A DNA stretch of 64,000 nucleotides, taken from positions 3,100,001 through 3,164,000 of the forward strand of contig NZ_AP025144.1 of assembly GCF_019977755.1 (NCBI RefSeq). The letters run 5' to 3'. Shown one piece after another: positions 48,101-56,568 of this stretch. The translations under genes were made by a program, and so were the position numbers. The DNA comes from Vibrio penaeicida. GTDB taxonomy: Bacteria; Pseudomonadota; Gammaproteobacteria; Enterobacterales; Vibrionaceae. How positions within the stretch are numbered: position 1 is the first letter of the stretch; every line of letters starts with the position of its first letter. The notes under the pieces are model-generated. The model was given only the letters and a program-made list of their open reading frames with translations. It searched no databases and was not told where the DNA came from.

Positions 48101-48914
48101 CAGCTAGGTATTCCAACCTATCTATTTCATCTTCTAAGTGATCAACCAATTTTGCTTGTACACGCCAACGAGCTTTTTCAATTAGGCTGATTTTTTTCTC
48201 GTCCTCAGCAATCCAGTCTAATATTTGACCCACTGGTGGCGAAATGTAAGGAAGTGCTTTAAGAAAATACTGCTTTACATTTTCCCACGTAATGCTTCTG
48301 TCTAAAAAGCTGTCGTAATCCAACCCTTCTTCTTCAGCAATATAAATAACATAACCCGCTTCACCATTTTTAGCGTACTCCGCCGCCCCTGAACGCAATG
48401 CAACCAGCTTTCGAAGTACATCTCTATATCTTTCTTTGTCGTTAGCGCTTTCCAAAAAAGCTTCATGAGGTGCGGTTTGAAATTTTGATAGAAGACCAAG
48501 CTCATTCATTTTTGAGAGTGTTGCTTTAGAGTCTTTAGATACCGATTTACTAAGCAGATCTTGTTCTTTTTTTATGGCATCTTGTGCTTTTTGGGTAATC
48601 GCATACCAATATGGGTTTCCGGTACTCGGGTGGGCAGGTACATAGAGGATATCAACAAAGTCTGCCGTTTTTTCAGAACATATTTCATTACCACATGCCC
48701 GTTCTTTTGGTTCATCTGGGAGGGGAGTACGTTTCTCCGCTTCACCAGCATTACCCGCTTCAACGGCTTCTTTTGTGAGTGAATAAAAATCTGAGTACTT
48801 GAGTTGGTTGCTGTTAAGTTCTTTTACAATATCGACACTTAAGCCAAACTTTCGAGAAATTAATGAAACTGGATCATTGTTTTCAATTACGCAAATGTCT
48901 TTTGTGATTTCCAT
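45150..48914 (-). CDS. Putative T6SS effector with N-terminal LysM-like domain
   Basis: A 1254-residue protein of unknown activity. Residues about 5-45 look like LysM (NDPVSLISRKFGLSVDIVKELN split). A long helical part (about 80-640) is followed by a beta-rich, glycine-rich region (about 700-970: GGASIGMRLNLLSGQLHF, FAGVEAGGKINADV) and a hydrophobic segment (about 1003-1025, LTLAVCLGLTLGEVLLLP), then a charged C-terminal tail. It directly abuts the DUF4123 gene (TAAATG) and follows PAAR, the standard cargo position. Exported Sel1 partners suggest a periplasmic or membrane target. The catalytic family is not recognised. Confidence 0.75.
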   Translation of the reverse strand: MEITKDICVIENNDPVSLISRKFGLSVDIVKELNSNQLKYSDFYSLTKEAVEAGNAGEAEKRTPLPDEPKERACGNEICSEKTADFVDILYVPAHPSTGNPYWYAITQKAQDAIKKEQDLLSKSVSKDSKATLSKMNELGLLSKFQTAPHEAFLESANDKERYRDVLRKLVALRSGAAEYAKNGEAGYVIYIAEEEGLDYDSFLDRSITWENVKQYFLKALPYISPPVGQILDWIAEDEKKISLIEKARWRVQAKLVDHLEDEIDRLEYLAERSAKTKKSDDGTAFVYDTNLKYFTSERQKDIAARVKQLFRGRPYKDQDMSLNSHATALIKYKKFWNEDAKETADFIFSETPITRGMPQKVRAYHSFIKSLNKLNIYGYLIKEQILTKDELFGGSGTQFGPNFLNNSSYYKHYRENAWFSDKAVPIEIENEQHVREALTQELGLQSLRGVDSQVRSNLIEEKSKQVNWSYYPTLAVIETIDATLAEWLGDLRSVLANQGGSTASTIPDIFSEFVWVKAIAKARLENLKNMAKERAGKEGCELSNHYLDRMNRDTVPKTFQVLWDETKFVASRKSIGLFRTDSGAADLQVVECSLLSDGNVYWVRGPSWFIPSSQSEIARAKGHVKDVTEKVGLVDPILAPELTLGDALKAIKNGALSSLSGPKLNLKLEIDKFESKAFWQDSYHWQGGMHEEKSAYIANAQAQFFRFTSSTEATLNLPATQVTGVDVNRDLTGGASIGMRLNLLSGQLHFATWFPLNNDAKQPAKDVEGIRLSIPYIAKLPKQDAVEERIFDGGELFMKVSATVYGTIGASCNLSAQLSYGPSTTEQGSIGVRGQAFNVASYNEQVNAHASARVHDTNMKIPKGVAQATAKVDLFAGVEAGGKINADVYWRPPTVTISGVAHKGSTLKLGSVGTQLAGNYGIGFSGEFRLVLDNGVLTIIAAAKVVCGPGVSGKFSFALNAINADRFIAHLLSILKESGFRYIRFFGEKDEHGKNEAFEELNQQLTLAVCLGLTLGEVLLLPATSYNSYKFDILQEDYAPTIARHILDKSQKGTQAWVKNLPPETLSNLFSCLINAKEKGWFESVEEEKKRFLEKLNMAKALAQLFDWIKPSVLNKENNHKVCRQLEEALIRMDSNLEENEAPLLQWKKLADSWQRIDRFISSIEVEKNILNDEGENVIIVAEEDAKFIKKSMANAMEVIGSGFSLFRYVDANGNIHYRAVKKSTENSKQSVKEKSNTLRSIYREDKSWEEIT

Positions 48915-49466
48915 TTATATCAATTCCAAAAAGTAGCTAGAATTTAAGTTCAATATTTCGTCATTTGAATTGGGCTCATCGACTTCTTTTCCCTGGTAAA
49001 CCTTAAGTTCTTTATCTTCGTTTACCCAACCTATGTATTGACAAGGTCCTAAAAGCGTATCGATATCACTTTGGGCCATTTTTCCAATTGAAGAATTCCA
49101 GAATTTACTTGAATAGAACCTAAGCAACGTTTTCTTGCTGTCGATATTCACAACCATTAATGACTGGAGGTGTTTAAAAATACGATATGGTTCAACTTCA
49201 ACATTTGCGGAAAACATGACGCTACTGGTGCGAAATGCAAAGTCGTTAAAAAGCTGCTCAGAAATTCCTTCTGCACCAAAGTATTGGAATATGACAGGGC
49301 TTTGTTCTCTGAATTCTTGAAGAGGACTTTCATCGTAGAGCTTAAAGGCTTCTGAAGTGGATTCATGGAGATAAATTTGTTCCTCAATATCAGGAACTCG
49401 AATAGCGTCGACAACTATCCAGTGATTAAGGGCATCATTTGCCATCAGTGCTTTGAGTTTATTCAC
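48915..49466 (-). CDS. DUF4123 (Tap/TEC-type) T6SS effector chaperone
   Basis: The 183 residues match the DUF4123 pattern (HWIVVDAIRVPDIEEQIY near the start, CQYIGWVNEDKELKVY near 150). Such chaperones load large effectors onto VgrG or PAAR. The start is GTG at 49466 with GGAGGAAG upstream. It lies between PAAR and the effector and abuts the latter with no spacer. Confidence 0.85.
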   Translation of the reverse strand: MNKLKALMANDALNHWIVVDAIRVPDIEEQIYLHESTSEAFKLYDESPLQEFREQSPVIFQYFGAEGISEQLFNDFAFRTSSVMFSANVEVEPYRIFKHLQSLMVVNIDSKKTLLRFYSSKFWNSSIGKMAQSDIDTLLGPCQYIGWVNEDKELKVYQGKEVDEPNSNDEILNLNSSYFLELI

Positions 49467-49480
49467 TTACTTCCTCCAAG

Positions 49481-49978
49481 CTAACAGCCATTACCACAAT
49501 ATGGGCAATGTCCACCGGAAGAACGGTTGCAGAAAACAGCGGTCAGTTGGTCAGCCACTGCAAGCTCAACAAGTGTTTGTACGCTTACCCATTCTCCAGC
49601 ACTAGGCAACTCTCGGTTATCGTCTTCAGGACTACGATTGGCTTTTGAGGCTCCAGAAGACCCACCGTTCCCCATTGGACCACTGGCTTTTTCCCCAATC
49701 AAAACCGTCGGGTTACCAGAAGCTACGGAGCCACCATGTGATGTGCCATCGCCCTGACGAGCTGCTGGTTTGCCATTGATAAATACGCCAGAAGAGCCTG
49801 CGGCTATGCTGTCGGGAGGACCAACGCAAACACACATATCTCCTTGTCTCGCTGCTGGCATACCACCAACAAATACGTTAGGTGATCCAGCGGCAACTGG
49901 TCCCCCTACATGTGGAACTTTCCCCGTTACAGCAGGGCAAGTATGAGCAGAGCCTATATGTGCAGCTGGTTTTCCCAT
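49481..49978 (-). CDS. PAAR-domain T6SS spike protein with C-terminal extension
   Basis: The 165 residues have an N-terminal PAAR domain (about 1-95; GKPAAHIGSAHTCPAV, GMPAARQGDMCVCVG, GKPAARQGDGTSHGG) that caps the VgrG spike. A Gly/Ser-rich linker (about 96-115) leads to a C-terminal segment ending CNRSSGGHCPYCGNGC, whose Cys/His pattern could bind zinc. First gene of the cargo operon; no VgrG, Hcp or sheath genes occur nearby. Confidence 0.93.
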   Translation of the reverse strand: MGKPAAHIGSAHTCPAVTGKVPHVGGPVAAGSPNVFVGGMPAARQGDMCVCVGPPDSIAAGSSGVFINGKPAARQGDGTSHGGSVASGNPTVLIGEKASGPMGNGGSSGASKANRSPEDDNRELPSAGEWVSVQTLVELAVADQLTAVFCNRSSGGHCPYCGNGC

Positions 49979-50327
49979 TATTTTTCCTTCGCGCAGCCTA
50001 CCGGAGAGCCATTAACTTTTTATTGTTAACAAACTCAATATGAAACTAACCACTTATTTAGCGCGCGAAAATAGCATAGAGGTTCAAATCTCTCAATTAG
50101 ATACACCGTTCCATATGGCAGTAGATTGATTTCTGCCGCATTTTTACACAGAAGGCTATAACTCTTTAATTCGAAAGATCTTATTGATAGATATATGATG
50201 AAAGAGGGTCTGAGTTTAGGGAAAAATTAGAACCCAAATAGCTCATATATTCTAATTTATTAACATTCGAGTACTCTAACGCTGGTTATAATACCTACCT
50301 ATCTCCTATGTCTTCGGTAACACTTAA
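49979..50327. other. Divergent promoter region of the T6SS cargo operon
   Basis: A 349-bp AT-rich spacer between the PAAR gene and the membrane protein gene. I see no recognisable operator, RNA or small frame. Confidence 0.4.
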
Positions 50328-51212
50328 ATGGAAAACTCTGCTGGCTCGGATCAAAAAAGCCCACTCCCTTTAGCTTCATCTTCTGCGCAACTTTCGTCTT
50401 CCAAAAAGATATGGATAACGCTATTGGTTGTTGCTATCACGGTACTTGGGTTTGTGCGTGTTACCGACGAGAAAGCTCATGAGATGGTAAATGAAAGCAT
50501 GCTGGTGGCAGGGGCCAGTTTTGCGACTGCCCGTACGTTAGATGCGGCAATTTCGCTTGTTAAAAGTGCAGAAGTGTCCGTTGGTGTGGCTTCCGTTACG
50601 TTGGGTCAAGTTCTGAACCCTGTGAGTGACTTAATCGACAAATTTGCTTGGGTGATGACACTCGCTGTCGGTTCTTTGGCTTTACAAAAAGTCTTGTTAA
50701 TCATGATGTCTTCCCAGCTTGCCAATGTACTTTTGGCATTTTGTGCTTTGGGGTTATTGTTGTCCATTTGGTCCCCCATTATGCAGGGCTACAAGAAGCA
50801 ATGGTTCTCGGTGTTTAAGTTTATGGTGTTGATCCGGTTTGCTGTGGTGATTTCCCTTGGTTTAAACATCATGGTAGATACGCTATTTTTGGATCAACAA
50901 ATCGAGTCCCGAGCCACTTATATCGAAGAAGTCACCGCACTTGTTCAACAAGCTTCTGATCCTTCTGCATTAGAAAAGCCAGCGGAGGATTCCAGCTTCC
51001 TCGGTTCAGTCAGACAAGAGTGGGAAAGCTTAACTGGTAAGCTACGCTCTCAAACCGAACGGCTCGACTTAATACAAAACAGTGTGGAAGATTCAATTAT
51101 TAGCTTAATGGAACTTATCGCTCTGTTCTTGTTAAAAACGGTTTTACTGCCGTTAGGGTTTTTAATCGTATTTAAAAACATCATTCTGAGCAAATCTATT
51201 AAGCTCCTCTAA
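50328..51212 (+). CDS. Hypothetical integral membrane protein
   Basis: The 294 residues have about five hydrophobic segments (about 29-46, 107-128, 132-152, 164-184 and 262-286) and a coiled-coil-like stretch (about 200-255, RQEWESLTGKLRSQTERLDL). I do not recognise the family. No clear ribosome-binding site precedes ATG 50328. It is separate from the following biosynthetic operon by 133 bp of AT-rich sequence and divergent from PAAR. Confidence 0.8.
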   Translation: MENSAGSDQKSPLPLASSSAQLSSSKKIWITLLVVAITVLGFVRVTDEKAHEMVNESMLVAGASFATARTLDAAISLVKSAEVSVGVASVTLGQVLNPVSDLIDKFAWVMTLAVGSLALQKVLLIMMSSQLANVLLAFCALGLLLSIWSPIMQGYKKQWFSVFKFMVLIRFAVVISLGLNIMVDTLFLDQQIESRATYIEEVTALVQQASDPSALEKPAEDSSFLGSVRQEWESLTGKLRSQTERLDLIQNSVEDSIISLMELIALFLLKTVLLPLGFLIVFKNIILSKSIKLL

Positions 51213-51345
51213 AATTTAGAATAAATAACAATAAGTTACTGATAGCCGTTATCTCTAATGATAATTTAAGTCTTTTAATTACTTTCATTTTGAACACTGT
51301 TTTATTAGTATTAAAAAATCAACAAATGGATAGTTGGACGACAAA

Positions 51346-52341
51346 ATGGCTTTTAGGATTCTCTCTAGTGATGTGTATCTCCCCCAATACCCTTGGAATG
51401 GAGATGATTTTGACCTTTACCTTGGATTAGAAAAAGGAACCTGTAGAAGTAAATACGCTGTCGGTAAACGTTACATAGCCTCAGGTGAAGAAAGCGCTCT
51501 TTTTATGGCAACGAAAGCCGTTAAAGGTTGCTTAGAAAAGGCAGACATTTCGCTTAACGATATTGACCTTCTTATTTATGCCAGCGGTACCCACCACCAA
51601 TCACTTCCTTACGATGCCGCAGCCGTACTGTCGCAATTACAAGCACCTCCTTCCCTAGCCAGTTTCGATGTAAACAGCACGTGTTTGTCGTTTTTATCTG
51701 CACTTGATCTGGCGAATTGCTTATTTAAAGCCAATCGCCACCAGCGGATTTTGATTGTTTCAAGTGAGCTAGGTTCTGGTATTACTTTGAATAAATTCAA
51801 AAAACCAAGGCCAGAGGTAGCGACTTTGTTTTCCGATGGCGCGGCGGCTTATTTGTTAGAAGCCAAGCCTGACGCCTATGGTTTTCACGGAGCGCTATTT
51901 GAAACTCATCATGAAGGTTATCAATGCTGTCAAATTAAAGGCGGCGGCAGTAACGTGAACCCGCATAAAACTCCTTACGAGGATTACCTAGCCGCTTGCC
52001 AGTTTGAAATGGATGGTAAATCTCTGTTTCGCCATATTGTGAATGTCATGCCTAAATTTCTACAACGCGGCTTGGCTCGGGCAGAGTTAACCAAAAACGA
52101 TATTGCCTTCTTCCTACCGCATCAAGCTAGCTACCATGGGATGGTAAAACTGCCCAAATTAACGGGATTCGACGCAGAGAAAATCGTTAATAATTTCCAT
52201 GAGCTAGGAAACCAAGTGGCCGCGTCACTTCCTATTAACCTCCACCTACTGCGAAACAAACACGCGGGCAGCGATAAGAAGGTGCTTATGGCTGGATCGG
52301 CGGCTGGTTTGTCTCTTGGAATGGGGGTCATCACACTATGA
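51346..52341 (+). CDS. KASIII-like (3-oxoacyl-ACP synthase III / OleA-type) condensing enzyme
   Basis: The 331 residues have the thiolase-fold catalytic triad of KASIII: Cys in DVNSTCLSFLSALD, His in LPHQASYHGM and Asn in LGNQVAASLP. The N-terminus (FRILSSDVYLPQYPWNGDDF) is unlike housekeeping FabH, so it is a specialised enzyme that condenses or transfers an acyl group. Start ATG 51346 is chosen over TTG 51334. First gene of a six-gene operon; its stop overlaps the next start (ATGA). Confidence 0.88.
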   Translation: MAFRILSSDVYLPQYPWNGDDFDLYLGLEKGTCRSKYAVGKRYIASGEESALFMATKAVKGCLEKADISLNDIDLLIYASGTHHQSLPYDAAAVLSQLQAPPSLASFDVNSTCLSFLSALDLANCLFKANRHQRILIVSSELGSGITLNKFKKPRPEVATLFSDGAAAYLLEAKPDAYGFHGALFETHHEGYQCCQIKGGGSNVNPHKTPYEDYLAACQFEMDGKSLFRHIVNVMPKFLQRGLARAELTKNDIAFFLPHQASYHGMVKLPKLTGFDAEKIVNNFHELGNQVAASLPINLHLLRNKHAGSDKKVLMAGSAAGLSLGMGVITL

Positions 52342-53348
52342 AGATTTTGGTCACGGGTGGGACGGGTATGCTTGGTAACGCCATTATCCGTTTGTACCAC
52401 AAAAAACACGCCCTACGATTTTTAGGAAGAAACCTGAAGATTGCCGCTTCACTCGAAGAAAACTACAACGCGTCGGCTTACCTCGGTGATTTGTCGGATA
52501 AAGAAATGTTGCGCCAAGCCTGTCATGGCGTCAATGCCATCATTCATTGTGCCGCGCTTTCAAGCCCATGGGGAAGCTATGATGATTTTTACCAAGCCAA
52601 CGTTTTGGGCACTCAAAACCTGCTCGATGCGGCTTTAAAAGAAGATGTCAAAACCTTCATTCATATTTCCACCACCAGCGTGTACTTTGATGAAAGCGAT
52701 CGCTGGGCAATAAAAGAATCAGACCCTGTCGCCAATCCGTTTTGCAACGACTACGCCAAAACAAAATATCAAGCCGAGCAATTAGTGCAATCAACGCCTA
52801 CCGACCTTAAAAGTATCATCTTAAGACCACGTGGTATTTTTGGCCCCAACGACCGAGCTATTGTGCCTAGAATCATGAAGGCAATTCGAGGAAATACGCT
52901 GCTCATGCCTTCTAGTCGGAACCCTATTCTGGATCTTACTTATGTGGATAACGTCGCTGATGCCGCCATTCTGGCTTGCGAGAATGCCAAGAATATTGAA
53001 TCAGGTTCCATTTTAAATATCAGTAACGACGAACCAAAACCCGTTTTGGATATTCTACATAGCCTATTTCAACAAAGCTCACATCACCAAGGAAGCAATA
53101 CCCGTGTCAACATAAAAGGTCTTCCGTATTCATGGCTTTTACCTATTTTGACCGCTAATGAGTGGATAAGAACAAAACTACCTAGTAGACCAGAGCCAAA
53201 AATAACGCGGTATTCTGCTGGGTTATTCCACTACCACCAAACCTTGGATATTAGCCGAGCGAAAGAATTGCTTGGCTATAAACCACACGTATCAATAGAA
53301 GAAGGGATTCAGCGTTATGTCATCTGGTCTAAAAATCAAACTGTTTGA
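52338..53348 (+). CDS. NAD-dependent epimerase/dehydratase (3-beta-HSD / OleD-like reductase)
   Basis: The 336 residues are an extended short-chain dehydrogenase: Rossmann TGGTGMLGNAII at the start, ISTTSVYFDESD, and the YxxxK pair in DYAKTKYQAEQLV (about 138-150). Following a KASIII-like gene, it likely reduces the beta-keto product. OleA-OleD pairs in olefin/beta-lactone pathways have the same logic, but OleB and OleC are absent. Confidence 0.87.
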   Translation: MKILVTGGTGMLGNAIIRLYHKKHALRFLGRNLKIAASLEENYNASAYLGDLSDKEMLRQACHGVNAIIHCAALSSPWGSYDDFYQANVLGTQNLLDAALKEDVKTFIHISTTSVYFDESDRWAIKESDPVANPFCNDYAKTKYQAEQLVQSTPTDLKSIILRPRGIFGPNDRAIVPRIMKAIRGNTLLMPSSRNPILDLTYVDNVADAAILACENAKNIESGSILNISNDEPKPVLDILHSLFQQSSHHQGSNTRVNIKGLPYSWLLPILTANEWIRTKLPSRPEPKITRYSAGLFHYHQTLDISRAKELLGYKPHVSIEEGIQRYVIWSKNQTV

Positions 53349-54180
53349 AGGTGGGCACTGCGTTCACCCAGGTTTTGTTGTTAAACCCGGTAGTGGCATA
53401 AAACCCCGAGCCTTTCCTGCTGCGGTTGCCGCTATCCATCACCCTACGCAGGGCTACATGCTCTTTGATACGGGTTACCACGAGGCGTTTTTTCAACGAA
53501 CTCGCCCATTCCCAGAACGTTTTTACGCGTGGACGACGCCTTGTCATTTTCATCAAGGTGACGGTATTTTGGAGCAACTGCACAAGGAAGGCATAAGTAA
53601 GACCGACATCAAGCATGTGGTGTTGTCGCATTTTCATGCCGACCACATTGCGGCAATTTGCGAGTTCGACGACGCCGAGATTCATTGCCACCCCGATGGT
53701 TTAAACGCACTGACTCAGTCAAGCCGAGTGGGCGGTGTCCGCAAAGGCTATTTAAAAAAGCTTCTTCCTGACTCGGTAAGAAGTAACATTCGTACTCATT
53801 CAAACATCACACAGCCAATAGGCGATGTATTACCTGAAGCAAACGACATTGATCTTCAATGCCAAGATTTATTTGGCGATGGGTTGCTGTTCTTAGTTTA
53901 TCTTCCAGGGCATGCTGCAGGGCAAGTAGGGTTATTAACAAAACTCAATAATAACTGGGTTTTCTTGTTGGCTGATGCTTGCTGGCTTATTGAAAGTTTG
54001 TCTGAGAACGTCAATCAACACTGGTTAGCCAATATGCTGTGTGATGATGTTGGCGCGTATAAACGAACGCTGAACGAGCTCCGTAAGTGTTACCATCAAC
54101 TAAATCACATAGTTGAATTTGTGCCTTCACATTGCTCCGACACCATTGACCGACTAAAAGAAAAAGGGTGGATGTCATGA
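53317..54180 (+). CDS. Metallo-beta-lactamase-fold hydrolase
   Basis: The 287 residues contain HFHADHIAAI (HxHxDH, about 106-111) and LPGHAAGQVGLL with the further metal His. The arrangement resembles lactonase/thioesterase-like MBL enzymes. It overlaps the preceding gene by 32 bp. It may release the product from a carrier or open a lactone; unproven. Confidence 0.88.
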   Translation: MSSGLKIKLFEGGHCVHPGFVVKPGSGIKPRAFPAAVAAIHHPTQGYMLFDTGYHEAFFQRTRPFPERFYAWTTPCHFHQGDGILEQLHKEGISKTDIKHVVLSHFHADHIAAICEFDDAEIHCHPDGLNALTQSSRVGGVRKGYLKKLLPDSVRSNIRTHSNITQPIGDVLPEANDIDLQCQDLFGDGLLFLVYLPGHAAGQVGLLTKLNNNWVFLLADACWLIESLSENVNQHWLANMLCDDVGAYKRTLNELRKCYHQLNHIVEFVPSHCSDTIDRLKEKGWMS

Positions 54181-55436
54181 TCACCTTATTGAATCATTTT
54201 ATCAAAGCGCGCTATTCACGCTTTCAATCTCGCGAGCAAGTGAATGCGTGGCAGCAGCAGCAAATTCAGACGCACTTAGACTGGGTATGTGAGCATTCCC
54301 CATTATACCGTGGGCTTAAAGGGCTCCCATTGGAAGCGTTTCCCATTATCAATAAATCCTTCATGATGGAGAATCTTTCACGAATCAATACACGAGGGTT
54401 GGATGGTGAGGAATTGATGGAGCGAGCGCTCACTTGCGAATCGACACGCCAATTTAGTGAATCTCGTGTTGGAGATGTAACGGTTGGTCTGTCTTCTGGC
54501 ACTTCAGGGCAGCGCGGGCTCTTTCTTGCCGACAGCAAAGAAAGACAAATGTGGGCGGGCAATATCCTTGGCAAGCTTTTACCCAATGTTTGGCAAAAAC
54601 ACCGAGTCGCCTTAGCGCTACGAGCAAATAGCCCACTTTATACCACCGTTAACCGGGGACCTATCCAGTTCTTTTTTGCAGACTTGATGAAGCCCACTCA
54701 CGAGTGGATGAAAGCATTGGATGATTTCCAGCCCACATTGCTCATTGGAAGCGCCCAAGCCTTGCAGCTTTGTGCCGAATTCAGCGGCAGTTTTGGATCC
54801 CCAGCCATCTCACCGCAACGCATTATTTCAGGCGCAGAGGTGTTAACCCCAGCTGATAAACATTTCATTCAAGAGAGATTCAAAGGTGAGCTTCATGAAG
54901 TGTATCAGTGCACAGAAGGGTTTCTGGCTTGCACCGATAACCATGGACAAATGCGCTGGAACCAAGACATTGTTCATATCGAAAAGCATTGGCTGAACCA
55001 AGAAAGAACCCACTATAGCCCTATTATTACCGACTTTAGGCGGCGAACTCAGCCTGTTATTCGCTACCAACTGGACGATATTATTGAAGCAAAAGATGAT
55101 GATGGCGTATTTGAGCCTATTGGATCAATAGCAGGGCGGTGCGGCGATAAGCTCCTACTTACTCGAAACCAATTTCCGGCACATGTTCTGCCAGATCTTA
55201 TCTATCGAGCCATCACGTTAGAGATCGCAGGCAGGGTCGATTACCGAATTGTTCAAACCGATCTCAACGAGTTAACAGTCGAAGCACTGCCTCAATGGCA
55301 TCACAAAATAAAAGCGGCATTAATGGGTCTATTTAATTCACTGCAGTTAGATGATGTAACCATTGAATTTGGTCACGCACCAGAGTGGACCCCTTCTAAC
55401 AAGCAAAGACGTGTGGTCAACCTCTATGCAAAATAA
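54177..55436 (+). CDS. Adenylate-forming enzyme (PaaK / F390-synthetase-related)
   Basis: The 419 residues have the nucleotide-binding GLSSGTSGQRGLFLADSKER (about 104-124), a motif RFKGELHEVYQCTEGFLA (about 235) and PVIRYQLDDI (about 290). This family activates carboxylic acids as acyl-AMP. Start ATG 54177 overlaps the previous stop (ATGA) and has AAAAAGGG upstream; a GTG at 54168 is an alternative. Confidence 0.86.
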   Translation: MITLLNHFIKARYSRFQSREQVNAWQQQQIQTHLDWVCEHSPLYRGLKGLPLEAFPIINKSFMMENLSRINTRGLDGEELMERALTCESTRQFSESRVGDVTVGLSSGTSGQRGLFLADSKERQMWAGNILGKLLPNVWQKHRVALALRANSPLYTTVNRGPIQFFFADLMKPTHEWMKALDDFQPTLLIGSAQALQLCAEFSGSFGSPAISPQRIISGAEVLTPADKHFIQERFKGELHEVYQCTEGFLACTDNHGQMRWNQDIVHIEKHWLNQERTHYSPIITDFRRRTQPVIRYQLDDIIEAKDDDGVFEPIGSIAGRCGDKLLLTRNQFPAHVLPDLIYRAITLEIAGRVDYRIVQTDLNELTVEALPQWHHKIKAALMGLFNSLQLDDVTIEFGHAPEWTPSNKQRRVVNLYAK

Positions 55437-56568
55437 TCCAATGCGCTTTCTTGTCACAGGGGCTCGTGCACCTGTCGCCTTTGAATGGGCTCAAACATTA
55501 CTAAAACAAGGACACCAAATTTACCTTTCGGATTGCACACGATTTCCGCTAGCTCGATACACCAAAGGCGTATCCGGTTACATTAGAACCCCCGCTCCAA
55601 AAACCGATTTTAGTGGGTATCGCGCGGCTATTTTGGAAGCCATTGACCACTTTGATATTCAAGTGGTGATCCCAACTTGTGAAGAAGTGTTTTACTTAGC
55701 CAAATTCATCAATGAGCGACCAAATGTGAATGGCTTTATGCCTCCGCCCGACTTGCTTTATGCACTGCACAACAAGAAAGACGTTTTTGGTTTGCTAGAA
55801 AACCTGCCTAGTGTAAAGCGCCCCACTACCCAATTGATCACCGACAAAAAGCAAATCGATATCGATTCTAATTCAATTCTTAAACCGATTTATTCGCGCT
55901 TTGGCACGGACATCATCCGTGACATTAGTATTGAAGCGATCTCTTCGATAGAGGTATCCAAGCAATATCCTTGGGTACAGCAGCAAAAACTGTCGGGAGC
56001 ACCTCTGTGTCTTTACGCGGTTTTTGATCATGGAAAACGTATCGAACATCAATGTTACTTACCCAAATATTGCTTAAATCATTCCGCCGCAACCTATTTC
56101 GAGCCCACGGAAGATGCCAGAATTTCTCGGTTTATTGAAGCGTTTGGTATTAAGCATAACTATCATGGACAAGTCTCATTTGATTTCATGGAACATAGCG
56201 GTGACGTCTATGTGATTGAATGCAATCCAAGAGCAACCAGCGGTTTACACCTTATTGGGGACCTTCTTTTGTGGAGCAAAGACGAATTCACCTCAAAGAA
56301 AACATCAGCGTTGAATTCCCCAAAAGTGAGTGCAAAACATTTAGGCGGGGTAATGTTGATTTGTGATGGATTGAAATCATTGTTCAACAAAAAAAGCTGG
56401 AGTGACTTTCTAAACACCCCCTCAGCCATTCCTGTTTCTCAAGTCCCCATCACTGTGTATGGTGCACCACTTGGGTTCATGGGGCTTCTCTACAACGCAA
56501 AAAAGCAGAATCTAAGCCTATCAGCAGCGACAACCTTCGACATAGAGTGGAATGGTGAATCTGAATGA
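55426..56568 (+). CDS. ATP-grasp ligase
   Basis: The 380 residues begin with a Rossmann-like preATP-grasp domain (MRFLVTGARAPVAFEWAQTL) and contain ATP-grasp motifs, including VIECNPRATSGLHL (metal/ATP-binding, about 261-274). Such enzymes form amide or thioester bonds through an acyl-phosphate. Start is ATG 55426 (overlapping the previous gene) or ATG 55441; the ribosome-binding site does not decide. Confidence 0.86.
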   Translation: MQNNPMRFLVTGARAPVAFEWAQTLLKQGHQIYLSDCTRFPLARYTKGVSGYIRTPAPKTDFSGYRAAILEAIDHFDIQVVIPTCEEVFYLAKFINERPNVNGFMPPPDLLYALHNKKDVFGLLENLPSVKRPTTQLITDKKQIDIDSNSILKPIYSRFGTDIIRDISIEAISSIEVSKQYPWVQQQKLSGAPLCLYAVFDHGKRIEHQCYLPKYCLNHSAATYFEPTEDARISRFIEAFGIKHNYHGQVSFDFMEHSGDVYVIECNPRATSGLHLIGDLLLWSKDEFTSKKTSALNSPKVSAKHLGGVMLICDGLKSLFNKKSWSDFLNTPSAIPVSQVPITVYGAPLGFMGLLYNAKKQNLSLSAATTFDIEWNGESE

